From IMG/VR virus record IMGVR_UViG_3300008450_009256, positions 1 to 42,542 of that record: a stretch of 42,542 nucleotides of DNA; one strand, written 5' to 3'. The notes beneath the pieces were generated by a model. That model worked only from the letters and a program-made list of their open reading frames with translations. It ran no database searches and was not told the DNA's origin. Of this stretch, positions 8,947-16,453 are shown in pieces (the stretch's first letter is position 1; each line of letters begins with the position of its first letter). Origin of the DNA: a virus. Made by a program: the position numbers and the translations under genes.

Positions 8947-9529
8947 TGGATGCCTCCTTTTCTTCGTCCGGCATCACCGGCTGCAGCACGTCCCGCTGCG
9001 CGTAGCTCGCGCCGGAGGGCATCCAGCCGCGGTTGCGCTTGTCGGCGGCCAGCAGCGCGAACGCTTCACCCACCGGCGTGCTGCGCGCGTCGGTGCGCGA
9101 CATGCGGAGCTGCGCGATGAGTGCGGCGTAGATGGGCAGCCAGTCGCCGAAGCCACCGGAGAGGCTCATCGTGCCACCGCCATCGTCGCACGGCGGATTC
9201 ATCGGCAGCGACATCCCGAAGGCGGCGTCGATCGCATCGCGCATCATCACGCCCAGGCCCACGGCTTCCTCGGCGGAGAGATCCACCGGGCCGCAGGCAA
9301 AGGCATCCACCGCGTCGCTGATTTGCTCCGCCGTTTCGGGGAGCCTTCCCTCGATCAGCGGCGAAGAGCACGCATCGAGATCGATCCACGTCTGCATCGT
9401 GAAGACCAAGGCCCCCGCGCCCGGCGTGGCAAATGCACGCGCGATGCAGCGAGGCTGCCACGCACTTTGCTCCACCGCGGCAAGGTCCGCCGCGAGCGAG
9501 CGCAGTTGCTGTTCTTGGGCCTCAGTCAT
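8939..9529 (-). CDS. Putative tail assembly chaperone position protein
   Basis: A 196-aa protein between tail tube and tape measure, the usual place of the tail assembly chaperone. It is acidic in its N-terminal two thirds and contains ...MSLPMNPPCDDGGGTMSL and a C-terminal segment ending EEKEASNG. I see no programmed-frameshift site, so a G/GT-type arrangement is not supported. It overlaps the tape measure start by 8 bases. Its leader (9530-9566) is a heptamer tandem repeat that lies immediately before the ATG. Function is inferred from position. Confidence 0.5.
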   Translation of the reverse strand: MTEAQEQQLRSLAADLAAVEQSAWQPRCIARAFATPGAGALVFTMQTWIDLDACSSPLIEGRLPETAEQISDAVDAFACGPVDLSAEEAVGLGVMMRDAIDAAFGMSLPMNPPCDDGGGTMSLSGGFGDWLPIYAALIAQLRMSRTDARSTPVGEAFALLAADKRNRGWMPSGASYAQRDVLQPVMPDEEKEASNG

Positions 9530-9566
9530 TGGACGTTGGACGTTGGGCGTTGGGCGTTGGGCGTTG
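9530..9566 (-). repeat. B-type heptamer tandem repeat, leader of chaperone-position gene
   Basis: GGACGTT, GGACGTT, GGGCGTT, GGGCGTT, GGGCGTT with period 7 (plus strand). In the transcript it is CAACGCCCAACGCCCAACGC and touches the ATG at 9529. Confidence 0.9.
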
Positions 9567-9570
9567 CCGC

Positions 9571-10332
9571 TTAGTCGGTGTATGGCGGGATCCAGCTCGC
9601 GGAGATGGCGAACATCTTTCCGCGCGAATCTTCGAGCGTTTGCTCGCAGTCGGTGATCCGGTAGTCGCTCGCGTGTCCCGGTGCGCCGCCGATCGTCAGC
9701 ACGTCAGTCGGCGCGAGCGCGTCGCCGGTGGCCAGCAGCAAGAGCCGGATCATCCGCTCATACGCGTGCCCCTGCGCGCCGAGCAGCTTGCCGTCCGGCG
9801 AAGGCTCGTCATCGGTGAGCTGGAGGATCTGTTCGATCGTCAGCTCATGCACGATGCCTTCGGCGTGCGTGAGGCCGTGCGTCGAGTAGGTGAGCAGCCC
9901 GGCGGGGAACACGATGCCGATGCCATCCTGCGCCGGGGTGAACACGCTCAGCGTCGCCGCGGCGGCGGCCGTGTTCGTGCTCGGCATGTCCGGGTAGTGC
10001 GTGGCGGAGATGCTCGCGGTCTTCGGCTGCATGAGCCGCCACGTCTCGACCGCGCGGCTCACGAGCACCTGCCCGCCCGATACGCCGTCCACGGTGATGG
10101 CGCATCCGTCGCTGATGTCGAGGAAGTCCGTCGAGCCGCTCGTGATCTTCGCGGTGAACTGGATCGCGGCCTTCCGCGAGTGGAGCACCTGGGCGATGTT
10201 GTCGCCCGCGGCGCCGGTGATGTTCTGCTTGGTCACGCCGTCGCGGTAGCTGTAGCTCTGGCGTTCGCCGGTGAAGAGGGCGGGCGCGGAGAGCGGGCCC
10301 CAGATGATTGTTTGTCCGTAGCGGTTGCTCAT
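9571..10332 (-). CDS. Putative tail tube / major tail protein
   Basis: A 253-aa protein. Residues about 45-115 contain a beta-rich block (QFTAKITSGSTDFLDISDG ... VLVSRAVETWRLMQPKTASI) of a kind I associate with phage tail tube or tube-like proteins; the C-terminal part returns to beta strands with DYRITDCEQTLEDSRGK. Position between tail terminator and tape measure genes agrees. The gene is flanked upstream by a 70-base spacer containing an A-type heptamer array directly before the ATG and a hairpin at 10384-10418, and downstream by a B-type heptamer array, which may set its expression apart from neighbours. A baseplate protein is an alternative. Confidence 0.5.
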   Translation of the reverse strand: MSNRYGQTIIWGPLSAPALFTGERQSYSYRDGVTKQNITGAAGDNIAQVLHSRKAAIQFTAKITSGSTDFLDISDGCAITVDGVSGGQVLVSRAVETWRLMQPKTASISATHYPDMPSTNTAAAAATLSVFTPAQDGIGIVFPAGLLTYSTHGLTHAEGIVHELTIEQILQLTDDEPSPDGKLLGAQGHAYERMIRLLLLATGDALAPTDVLTIGGAPGHASDYRITDCEQTLEDSRGKMFAISASWIPPYTD

Positions 10333-10379
10333 GGTGAGTGGTGATTAGTGACTGGTGACTGGTGAGTGGTGACTGGTGG
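10333..10379 (-). repeat. A-type heptamer tandem repeat, leader of tail tube gene
   Basis: GGTGAGT, GGTGATT, AGTGACT, GGTGACT, GGTGAGT, GGTGACT with period 7 (plus strand), directly upstream of the ATG at 10332 on the minus strand. The sense strand is CA-rich. Confidence 0.9.
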
Positions 10380-10383
10380 CGAA

Positions 10384-10418
10384 GCCGCGTGGCCGCGTTT
10401 AACGCGGCTTTTACGCGG
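10384..10418. repeat. Interspersed palindrome, copy 1 (before tail tube gene)
   Basis: GCCGCGTGGCCGCGTTTAAC followed by GCGGCTTTTACGCGG folds as nested arms CCGCGT/ACGCGG and GCCGCG/CGCGGC. It contains the TAA of the gene ending at 10411. Same orientation and frame of parts as copies 2 and 3. Confidence 0.65.
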
Positions 10419-10908
10419 GGTTGTTGATCTGAAGGACTGCGTTGAAGACGACATCGGCGACGCGGAGGAACTTGCCGTCGTAGGGCATCCCGGCGGCGGA
10501 GGCCGTGCCCTCGATCATCTCGACGGGCCTGCGCGCGATCTGCAGCGGGTGTGCGAGGATGCCGGCGAGCGGATTGTCCTGCGCCTTCGGCTGCCAGTGG
10601 AGCGCGAGCGCGACGGCGTCAATCAGCTCGTAGGTATCCGCGCCGGTCGTGTTCATCTGCGGCAGCTCGATGATGCGCACGCGCACCTCGTAGCCGTCGA
10701 AGAACACGAAGGACACGCCCTGCACCGCGCTTGTCGGCACCGGTGGCATGACGAAGATGCACAGCCCATTCGTGACCGCCGCCCCGGCATCGAGGTCGCT
10801 CGCCATCTCCTTCTCACGCCGCTTGAGCACCGGCGCAGCGACCGGCAGCGCGCCCGGCGCTTCAAGCAGCGCAGCGATTGCGGACTGGATGTCGGCGGAG
10901 GCGTTCAT
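10411..10908 (-). CDS. Tail terminator / gp37-like completion protein
   Basis: A 165-aa alpha/beta protein: an N-terminal helix (ADIQSAIAALLEA), a strand region (GLCIFVMPPVP, FVFFDGYEVRVRIIELP), a helix (DTYELIDAVALALHW) and a final strand region. This order is usual for tail terminators and Mu gp37-like proteins that cap the tail or join it to the head. It sits between a fibre module and the tail tube gene. The stop codon TAA lies inside the left arm of the hairpin at 10384-10418. Family assignment rests on fold-like pattern and context. Confidence 0.5.
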   Translation of the reverse strand: MNASADIQSAIAALLEAPGALPVAAPVLKRREKEMASDLDAGAAVTNGLCIFVMPPVPTSAVQGVSFVFFDGYEVRVRIIELPQMNTTGADTYELIDAVALALHWQPKAQDNPLAGILAHPLQIARRPVEMIEGTASAAGMPYDGKFLRVADVVFNAVLQINNPA

Positions 10909-10911
10909 GGC

Positions 10912-11430
10912 TCAGATTGCCTCCACCGCCTGCACGCTGCCTGCGGCGGCTACGGCGGCCTGCCGGGTGAGCAGCGCGGCGCGGGCAGCGCCGATGGCTT
11001 GGCCGTAACCGAGCACGAGCGCGAATGCCTGCGCGACGGTCATGTCGTGAGCGGAGCCATCGGCGGCGATGATGGGGCCGGCCACGGCGGAGAGCTGCAT
11101 GGCGAGGAATGCGGCGCGGTGAGAGTCGTCGGGCTGCGCGTCTCGTGCGAGCTGGAGCAGCGTGGCGAGACCGGTGAACTTGGCGATGGTCGCATCATCT
11201 GAGCTGAGATGCAGCGAGCCGACGGCCACAGGGGCGGCGGCGGAGCGGGCGATTGCGGCGAGCTTCGTCTCGCGGGCGATGTAGAGCGCTCGCGGTGTGA
11301 GATGGAGCGCAGCGGCAAATGCGGCTTCGTTGGCGAAGTCAGCGCCGTGCGTGCTTGGCGAGACGGCGACGGTGGCCCCGGCCTTGGTGATGTAGCCGCC
11401 TGCGGCGGATGGAGTGACGGTGAATTTCAT
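10912..11430 (-). CDS. DUF4376-like fibre-associated protein
   Basis: A 172-aa, Ala-rich protein. After about 45 N-terminal residues with few features it shows the DUF4376-like layout: a basic helix (ALYIARETKLAAIARSAA), a short strand, a helix, then (MTVAQAFALVLGYGQAI) and a C-terminal helix with R and A repeats. DUF4376 proteins are commonly encoded next to tail fibres and may help fibre assembly. Here it is 3 bases downstream of the 830-aa fibre gene, which supports that link. No catalytic residues are seen. Confidence 0.5.
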   Translation of the reverse strand: MKFTVTPSAAGGYITKAGATVAVSPSTHGADFANEAAFAAALHLTPRALYIARETKLAAIARSAAAPVAVGSLHLSSDDATIAKFTGLATLLQLARDAQPDDSHRAAFLAMQLSAVAGPIIAADGSAHDMTVAQAFALVLGYGQAIGAARAALLTRQAAVAAAGSVQAVEAI

Positions 11431-11433
11431 GGG

Positions 11434-13926
11434 TTAGGGATAGTTGGAATACTTCCACTTGCGCACGCAGGTGCTCGTCATCACACGGTTGGTGCCGTCG
11501 TAACAAACGGCCGCAAATACGCCGAGTTGGGGCGACCATGTGATACCTGCCCAACTGTTCGCAGCGGCTGCACTGCGCGAAGTCCAAGTGATGCCGTCGG
11601 GCGAAGTCATCACCCGGTTGGTGCCAGATTCGGAGATGGCGCAAAAGATACCGAGTTCGGACGACCACGTGACGGCTACCCAACTGTTCGCGGCGGCTGC
11701 ACTGCGCGAAGTCCAAGTGATGCCGTCGGGCGAAGTCATCACCCGGTTGGTTCCGTCGCGCGACACAGCGCAGAATATACCGAGTTGGGGCGACCACGTG
11801 ACGGCTGTCCAAGTGTTCGCGGCGGCTGCGCTGCGCGAAGTCCAAGTGATGCCGTCGGGCGAAGTCATCACCAGGTTGGTGGCGGCGTCGCGCGCCACCG
11901 CGCAGAAGATGCCGAGTTCGGGCGACCACGTGACGGCTATCCAACTGTTCGCAGCGGATGCACTGCGGGCAGTCCAAGTGATGCTGTCGGGCGAAGTCAT
12001 CACCCGGTTGGTGCCGTCGCGCGCTACAATGCAGAAGATGCCGAGTTGGGGCGACCATGTGACGCCCCCCCAAGTGTTCGTTTCTGGCGTGCTGCGGGCG
12101 GTCCAAGTGATGCCGTCGGGCGAAGTCATCACCCGGTTGGCGCCGCTGAAGGCCACGGCGACAAACAAACCGCGCTCAGGCGACCACGCAATGTCATCCC
12201 AACTGCCAGAAGGGGTGCTGCGGGCAGTCCAAGTGATGCCGTCGGGCGAAGTCATCACCCGGTTGGTTCCATCTATAGCAACCGCACAAAGCAGCCCAAG
12301 CTCGGGCGCCCAGGCGATGCCTGCCCAGCTATTAGCTTCGGATGCACTGCGGGCAGTCCAAGTTGCGACGGCGCGGGTGGCTGCGCTGGCGAGGATTTGC
12401 CCACCCGTGGCCCCCGTGGCCCCCGTGGCACCCGTGGCACCCGTGGCCCCCGTGGCCCCCGTGGCCCCCGTGGCACCCGTGGCACCCTGCGGGCCTGTGA
12501 TGTTCAGCGCGAACGTCCACCCGCTCTCGTCGCGGTGGTAGAAGTTGCCATTGTTCAGATCGACGTAGCCATTGCCCTCCGAGCCGATGAGATTGGTCGG
12601 CGCTCCGTAGCCGCTGAGAAAGTCCACGGTGTCGCCGATGCCCTTGTAGCCAGCCGCATTCCCTAGTTCTTCGACATCGGTGACGAGGAATGTGCCGGGG
12701 GGCAGGCCGTCGTAGTCGGCTTGCGTGACGGCATACTCTGTCCACTCTGGGGGCACGCCTCCGCCTGGGGAGTTTTCGCGCAGCGCCCACGTTCCATCGC
12801 CGTTGTAGCCACCGGATGTGGGCAACAAGCCGAGCGTGCTGCTCGTGATGGTGACCACGTTGCCCGCTGCGCTGGCGGTGCAAGTCAATCCGCCGGAGTT
12901 GATCGCAGATGAGAGAGCAGACGCGGCGTCCTCTTTAGTCGCCCCGGCATTACCGAGCGAGCACCATGCGGTCGCGTTGTTCTCGTCGGTCAAGCCCAGC
13001 TCGTAATAGGTCGCGTTCGCTCCCTCCTGCGTGACCGCGAGCGTGGCGTCGGCCTGATTGTCGAGGCCGCCCGCATCGAGAGCCCATGCGCTGCCGAGTG
13101 CGCCGGGGCTGGAGCTGGTGATGGTGACCACCGCGCCGGTCGCGGTGGCGGTGCAATTCAGGCCAGCACCCGTGATGGCAGCCGCAAGCGCCGTGGCCGC
13201 GTCCGCAGCGGTCGCGCCGGCCGTGCCGAAGTCCACGAGTGCCTGCGAGGAATACTCGTCGCGGAAGGCGATGCCGTAACCGCCCGCGTCGGAAGGCACC
13301 GAAGCATTGAACGTGACGGTGGCGATGCGAGTCGCGAGCGTGGCGAGGATGTCGTCCGGGAAGGTGACGGTGGCGACACGGGGCAGCGAGTCGCCGCTTT
13401 GCGCAATGATGTCGCCGAGCTTCCAGCCCTCATGGTCGGCGGTGTAGCGGTTTGGCACGCTGCGGCGCACGATGCGCGCGAGCAGCAGCGCATCCACTTC
13501 GGCTTCGGTGTAGTAGTGCGGGCCGCTCTGGCTGTTCGGGTCGGAGGGGATGACGCGCGATTGCACCGGCACGGTGAAGGACGGCGCGACCTGCATCTCG
13601 CCGGCCACCGTCCACGCGACTTCGCAGCCCATGTTCACGGTGCCCTTGCCCGCCATGAATGCGACCAGGCGCTCGTCGTTTGCGTCGAGCACGCCGGTGA
13701 AAGTGTGAGTGTTCTCGGCATCGAACTCGTCGAGATACGCCTTGAGCACAGGCGGCGTGGCATCGGTGCCGAGGCCCAGCTCAAATGCGGGCGATGCGCC
13801 GGGCGAGGTCGGGGTCGCACCGCGCGTCGTGGTGATCGTCACCGGCACGCTGGCTCCGGCTTTGATCGTGATGGCGCTCGCGAGCTTCGCGAGGCCGGTG
13901 TCGAGATCGAGGGTGATGTTCAGCAT
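11434..13926 (-). CDS. Fibre with collagen-like stalk and seven-repeat propeller
   Basis: An 830-aa protein starting at ATG 13924-13926 (the upstream stop is at 13929; earlier codons are antiphase). Order: N-terminal attachment module (about 1-130); two tandem alpha/beta repeats (about 190-400) each with ...AAITGAGLNCTATATGAVV-type motifs; a linker with GPQGATGATGATGATG-type collagen-like triplets (about 500-530); then seven repeats of about 43 residues with consensus SW..(I/V)(A/T)WSP.LG.FCAVA.DGTNRVMTSPDGITWT(A/S)RS. Seven short beta-repeats of this kind usually close into a seven-bladed propeller, often a glycan-binding head. Role: host recognition. It is encoded between head-completion and tail genes rather than at the operon end, so a head fibre is possible. 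Confidence 0.75.
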   Translation of the reverse strand: MLNITLDLDTGLAKLASAITIKAGASVPVTITTTRGATPTSPGASPAFELGLGTDATPPVLKAYLDEFDAENTHTFTGVLDANDERLVAFMAGKGTVNMGCEVAWTVAGEMQVAPSFTVPVQSRVIPSDPNSQSGPHYYTEAEVDALLLARIVRRSVPNRYTADHEGWKLGDIIAQSGDSLPRVATVTFPDDILATLATRIATVTFNASVPSDAGGYGIAFRDEYSSQALVDFGTAGATAADAATALAAAITGAGLNCTATATGAVVTITSSSPGALGSAWALDAGGLDNQADATLAVTQEGANATYYELGLTDENNATAWCSLGNAGATKEDAASALSSAINSGGLTCTASAAGNVVTITSSTLGLLPTSGGYNGDGTWALRENSPGGGVPPEWTEYAVTQADYDGLPPGTFLVTDVEELGNAAGYKGIGDTVDFLSGYGAPTNLIGSEGNGYVDLNNGNFYHRDESGWTFALNITGPQGATGATGATGATGATGATGATGATGATGGQILASAATRAVATWTARSASEANSWAGIAWAPELGLLCAVAIDGTNRVMTSPDGITWTARSTPSGSWDDIAWSPERGLFVAVAFSGANRVMTSPDGITWTARSTPETNTWGGVTWSPQLGIFCIVARDGTNRVMTSPDSITWTARSASAANSWIAVTWSPELGIFCAVARDAATNLVMTSPDGITWTSRSAAAANTWTAVTWSPQLGIFCAVSRDGTNRVMTSPDGITWTSRSAAAANSWVAVTWSSELGIFCAISESGTNRVMTSPDGITWTSRSAAAANSWAGITWSPQLGVFAAVCYDGTNRVMTSTCVRKWKYSNYP
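11455..12365 (-). repeat. Seven ~129-bp direct repeats inside the fibre gene
   Basis: The propeller repeats are also repeated as DNA. The core GTGATGCCGTCGGGCGAAGT (plus-strand reading) begins at 11588, 11717, 11846, 11978 (with one change), 12107 and 12233, spaced 126-132 bp, with a diverged seventh unit ending near 12365. Spacing is always a multiple of three, so unit gain or loss would preserve the frame. Similarity is strongest around the MTSPDGITWT coding part. Confidence 0.9.
12405..12490 (-). repeat. Collagen-like triplet repeat in fibre gene
   Basis: Consecutive 9-bp units reading (plus strand) GTGGCCCCC or GTGGCACCC encode Gly-Ala-Thr triplets on the minus strand. Near-identical tandem units of this kind are prone to slippage in multiples of three residues. 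They form the stalk between the N-terminal part and the propeller. Confidence 0.85.
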
Positions 13927-13928
13927 GG

Positions 13929-14516
13929 TCAGTTGAGCGCGGTGCGCAGGTAATTCTTGGCGCCGTCCGCGGCGGCGCGTTCCCATTGCGCCTCGCTCGG
14001 CAGGAGCGCGCGGTTTTGCGGCTGCGTGACGCTGCGGCGGAGCAGCCACATCACCTTGATCTGGTTGCCCTGGCGCATGGCGATGAAGCCCTTGCCCTTC
14101 GGAATGAAGAGGCCCAGCTCGGCCCAGCAGTCGCGCGGGGAGCGGCCCACGGCGAGGCGGTCCATCGGGATGGCGAGCGCCTTGGCGTTCACGGGCACGA
14201 CGGTGATCGTGCGGAATGCGCGGCCCACGCCGGGCCAGTTCAGCGTGAGCGTCGCGGCATTGCCGTCGCTTGCGAGCGCGGCGGGAGATTCGGTGCGCTC
14301 GGCGGCGTGCTTGTAGAAGTTCGTCGGCGCGGCTCCGAGCTTGGAGAGCAAAGAATCCGGTGAACGCTCCAGCGCGCCGACGTGCGACGCGGTGACTTGC
14401 TGCACTTCCGTGCCCATCGCAGCGTGCAAATCAATCCGGCCCTGGCCGTCGAGCCCGCGCACGAGTTTCGCGATGGCTCCCTGCGGGTCGTAGCTGAAGG
14501 AGACGTGGACGTTCAT
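13929..14516 (-). CDS. Virion morphogenesis protein (gpG / head-tail joining-like)
   Basis: A 195-aa protein. N-terminus MNVHVSFSYDPQGAIAKL leads into a helix, then a central beta region (AATLTLNWPGVGRAF) and a C-terminal basic helix with ALLPSEAQWERAAADGAKNY. This helix-strand-helix layout, the length and the position directly after the F-like minor head protein match the Mu G / HK97 gp10-like group of head-tail joining or tail-completion proteins. It overlaps the F-like gene by 4 bases (ATGA at 14513-14516). Assignment is by context and pattern; no catalytic role is expected. Confidence 0.5.
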   Translation of the reverse strand: MNVHVSFSYDPQGAIAKLVRGLDGQGRIDLHAAMGTEVQQVTASHVGALERSPDSLLSKLGAAPTNFYKHAAERTESPAALASDGNAATLTLNWPGVGRAFRTITVVPVNAKALAIPMDRLAVGRSPRDCWAELGLFIPKGKGFIAMRQGNQIKVMWLLRRSVTQPQNRALLPSEAQWERAAADGAKNYLRTALN

Positions 14517-15919
14517 TCGATGCCCTCCGTCATGGCCTTCATCCGCGCGCGGTGAACGGCCTGCACTTGCGTGGCGCGCGAGATCCGTTCGTCGCGCACG
14601 GCGCGCTGCGTGGCCTCGTGCTGCGCCTGCGTGCGGTCGAGGAATGCGCGATCGGTGCCGGTGTTCAGCTCGCGCTCCAGCTCGGCGCGCAGGTCGGGTG
14701 AAAGTTTCTCGAATGCGGCGCGCACTTCCCTCTCGCCGGGCGAGAGCTGTGCATCGGTGCGGCGCGGCGATTCATCGCCGGTGATGAGGCCGAGCGAGAC
14801 GCACCGGTCGCGGCGCACGGGCTGCCACGCCATGCCGCTGCGGAATGCGAAGGGCGGGTATGGATTGCCGAGCGTGTCTGTGTAGTCGCCCGCGCCGTCG
14901 CCGAGCGCCTGCCAGATGGGTGAGTCTTTGCGAGCCACCATGTCCGGCACGGCGCGCACGCGCTCCAGCACGCCCTCGTCATTCACGGCCTCCGCGGCAT
15001 CCGCCCAGCGCTGCGGCCAGCCGATGCTCTTGCTCTCCGGCGATCCGCGCGGCACGTCGCGCACAAAGCGCCGCACCAGCTCCCAGGCGGGATAGGCGCG
15101 CAGCGCGTAGGGCGTGTTGCCCGCGAGATGCTGCGCGTAGTTCGAGGCCATGCGCACATTCGTCTCGATGATGAGATCGAGCCGCTGCGTGCTGGAAAGG
15201 TCTTGCAGCGAACCGGCCTCGGCGGGCGGGATGTTCGCCATGTCGCCGGGGAAGCCGAGCATCGGATCGTAGCCGAGCTGCTTGAGCTTGCGCTGCAAGA
15301 CCCAGCGGCCCTGCGCCATGTTCGTCTTGCCCGCGAGGATGTCATCCACGGCCGTCGCGACTTCGCTGAGGAATTCCGCATTCGTCACGCGGGCGGAGAA
15401 GATCGAACGGTTCAGCAGCTCGCGGGAGAAGCCGCGCAGCTCCGCGCTGCCGAGGTCCGTCTCGAAGACTTCACGCGAGCGCCACTGCTTGAGGGCCGAG
15501 GTCACGGTCGGCTCGCTGTCCACCGTCACGGCGTTGGCCGTCTGTGACTGGTCGCTGGCGTTTCCGGTGCGTTCGAGCACCGAAGGATCCGCTACGGCCG
15601 CGGCCATCGCGCGGGCCAGCTCCGCGCCGAGCGCTGGCTTCCGGTTCGCTTCGCGCAGCAGAAAGGGGAGCATCTTGCGCAGGTGTCCCAGGGCTTCGGT
15701 ACTGCCATCGTGCAGCGCCGTTGCAATCGCGCTGCGCACGCCCTGCATGTCGTCTTCCCAGGACTTCGCACAGTCCGCCGCAAACTCATGCCCGTCGTCC
15801 TGCGCCGCGTTCGCGGTGCGAAGCTGCGCGAGCAGTGCCGCGGCCTCGGCGCGCGCGGCGGGCGTCATCAGCGGCAGGGCGATTGACGCGATGGACAAGA
15901 TGGACGGACGGATGCTCAT
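14513..15919 (-). CDS. Minor head protein, Mu gpF / SPP1 gp7-like
   Basis: A 468-aa protein. The C-terminal half has the family landmark RLDLIIETNVRMASNYAQ (about residue 246 on), followed by PAWELVRR, DSPIWQALGDGAGDYTD and YPPFAFRSGMAW, which corresponds to the T-N-x-R ... D-x-x-W ... PP-x-x-x-x-C/S-x-C pattern of head morphogenesis proteins. These join the portal and scaffold during procapsid assembly. The first 150 residues are helical and Ala-rich. Unlike Mu, where F lies between portal and protease, this gene comes after the major capsid and gp36-like genes. It overlaps both neighbours by 4 bases. Confidence 0.65.
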   Translation of the reverse strand: MSIRPSILSIASIALPLMTPAARAEAAALLAQLRTANAAQDDGHEFAADCAKSWEDDMQGVRSAIATALHDGSTEALGHLRKMLPFLLREANRKPALGAELARAMAAAVADPSVLERTGNASDQSQTANAVTVDSEPTVTSALKQWRSREVFETDLGSAELRGFSRELLNRSIFSARVTNAEFLSEVATAVDDILAGKTNMAQGRWVLQRKLKQLGYDPMLGFPGDMANIPPAEAGSLQDLSSTQRLDLIIETNVRMASNYAQHLAGNTPYALRAYPAWELVRRFVRDVPRGSPESKSIGWPQRWADAAEAVNDEGVLERVRAVPDMVARKDSPIWQALGDGAGDYTDTLGNPYPPFAFRSGMAWQPVRRDRCVSLGLITGDESPRRTDAQLSPGEREVRAAFEKLSPDLRAELERELNTGTDRAFLDRTQAQHEATQRAVRDERISRATQVQAVHRARMKAMTEGIE

Positions 15920-16362
15920 AGCCCGCTGGTCCTCCTGCGCCCGGTGAGGCGCGGCTCCACGTTCACTGCGGCAATCTTCATGCCCGTCTCGCTCACGCTG
16001 GCCTCGCTCTCCGGATCGTCGGCGCGTTCGACCTTCGTCTTGTTGTCCGAGATCGTCTGCAGCTCCTTGCGCGCATCGCGGACCTCATCCGTCATCGCGG
16101 TGGTGAGCGGGATCGGAATGCGGCCCGCGAGCGTGGCGATGGCGAGCAGCACGGCGACATCTTCTAGGCTGCCGGGGATCTTCGTCGCGTCGGCATCGAG
16201 CACATTGCCCGGCGCGACCGCACGCCGCACGCGCGCCGTCACCTTCACGATCGCCTGGTCAACCGGATCAATGCCACCCACGGCCGCCGTGCGGGCGCGA
16301 TCGATGATCGCGCCGTGTCCGGCGGCCTTGAGGTGATCGGCAGTGATGGTGATCCAGCGCAT
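15916..16362 (-). CDS. gp36-like head completion / connector protein (DUF1320-like)
   Basis: A 148-aa helical protein. Segment DQAIVKVTARVRRAVAPGN followed by LEDVAVLLAIATLAGRIPIP and a long charged helix (DEVRDARKELQTISDNKTKV) fits the Mu gp36 (DUF1320) group, connector proteins encoded just after the major capsid. An A-type heptamer array (16370-16402) lies in its leader 8 bases before the ATG, preceded by a strong hairpin that separates it from the capsid gene. It overlaps the F-like gene by 4 bases. Confidence 0.6.
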   Translation of the reverse strand: MRWITITADHLKAAGHGAIIDRARTAAVGGIDPVDQAIVKVTARVRRAVAPGNVLDADATKIPGSLEDVAVLLAIATLAGRIPIPLTTAMTDEVRDARKELQTISDNKTKVERADDPESEASVSETGMKIAAVNVEPRLTGRRRTSGL

Positions 16363-16369
16363 CGGGAAG

Positions 16370-16402
16370 GTGATTGGTGACTAGTGACTGGTGATTGGTG
16401 GG
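16370..16402 (-). repeat. A-type heptamer tandem repeat, leader of gp36-like gene
   Basis: Plus-strand units TGATTGG, TGACTAG, TGACTGG, TGATTGG repeat with period 7. In the minus-strand transcript the array is CA-rich (CCAATCACCAGTCACTAGTC) and lies just before the start codon at 16362. Confidence 0.85.
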
Positions 16403-16409
16403 CTCACTG

Positions 16410-16437
16410 CCGCCGCCCCGGTTTCCCGGAGCGGCGG
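16410..16437 (-). terminator. Strong hairpin after major capsid gene
   Basis: Arms 16410-16421 (CCGCCGCCCCGG) and 16426-16437 (CCGGAGCGGCGG) pair over 12 positions with one G-T and a 4-base loop. It starts 17 bases after the capsid stop. There is no T-run, so it may attenuate read-through or protect the capsid mRNA 3' end rather than terminate fully. Confidence 0.6.
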
Positions 16438-16453
16438 AATGTGAGCCGTGTGG

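Noticed and set aside
11455-12365. CRISPR array
   Set aside because: The spacing is regular, but repeats are long, translated in frame, and the intervening parts are also homologous to each other.
11434-13926. Diversity-generating retroelement acting on the fibre gene
   Set aside because: No reverse transcriptase gene and no template/variable repeat pair with A-specific changes were seen; the repeats are a protein propeller.
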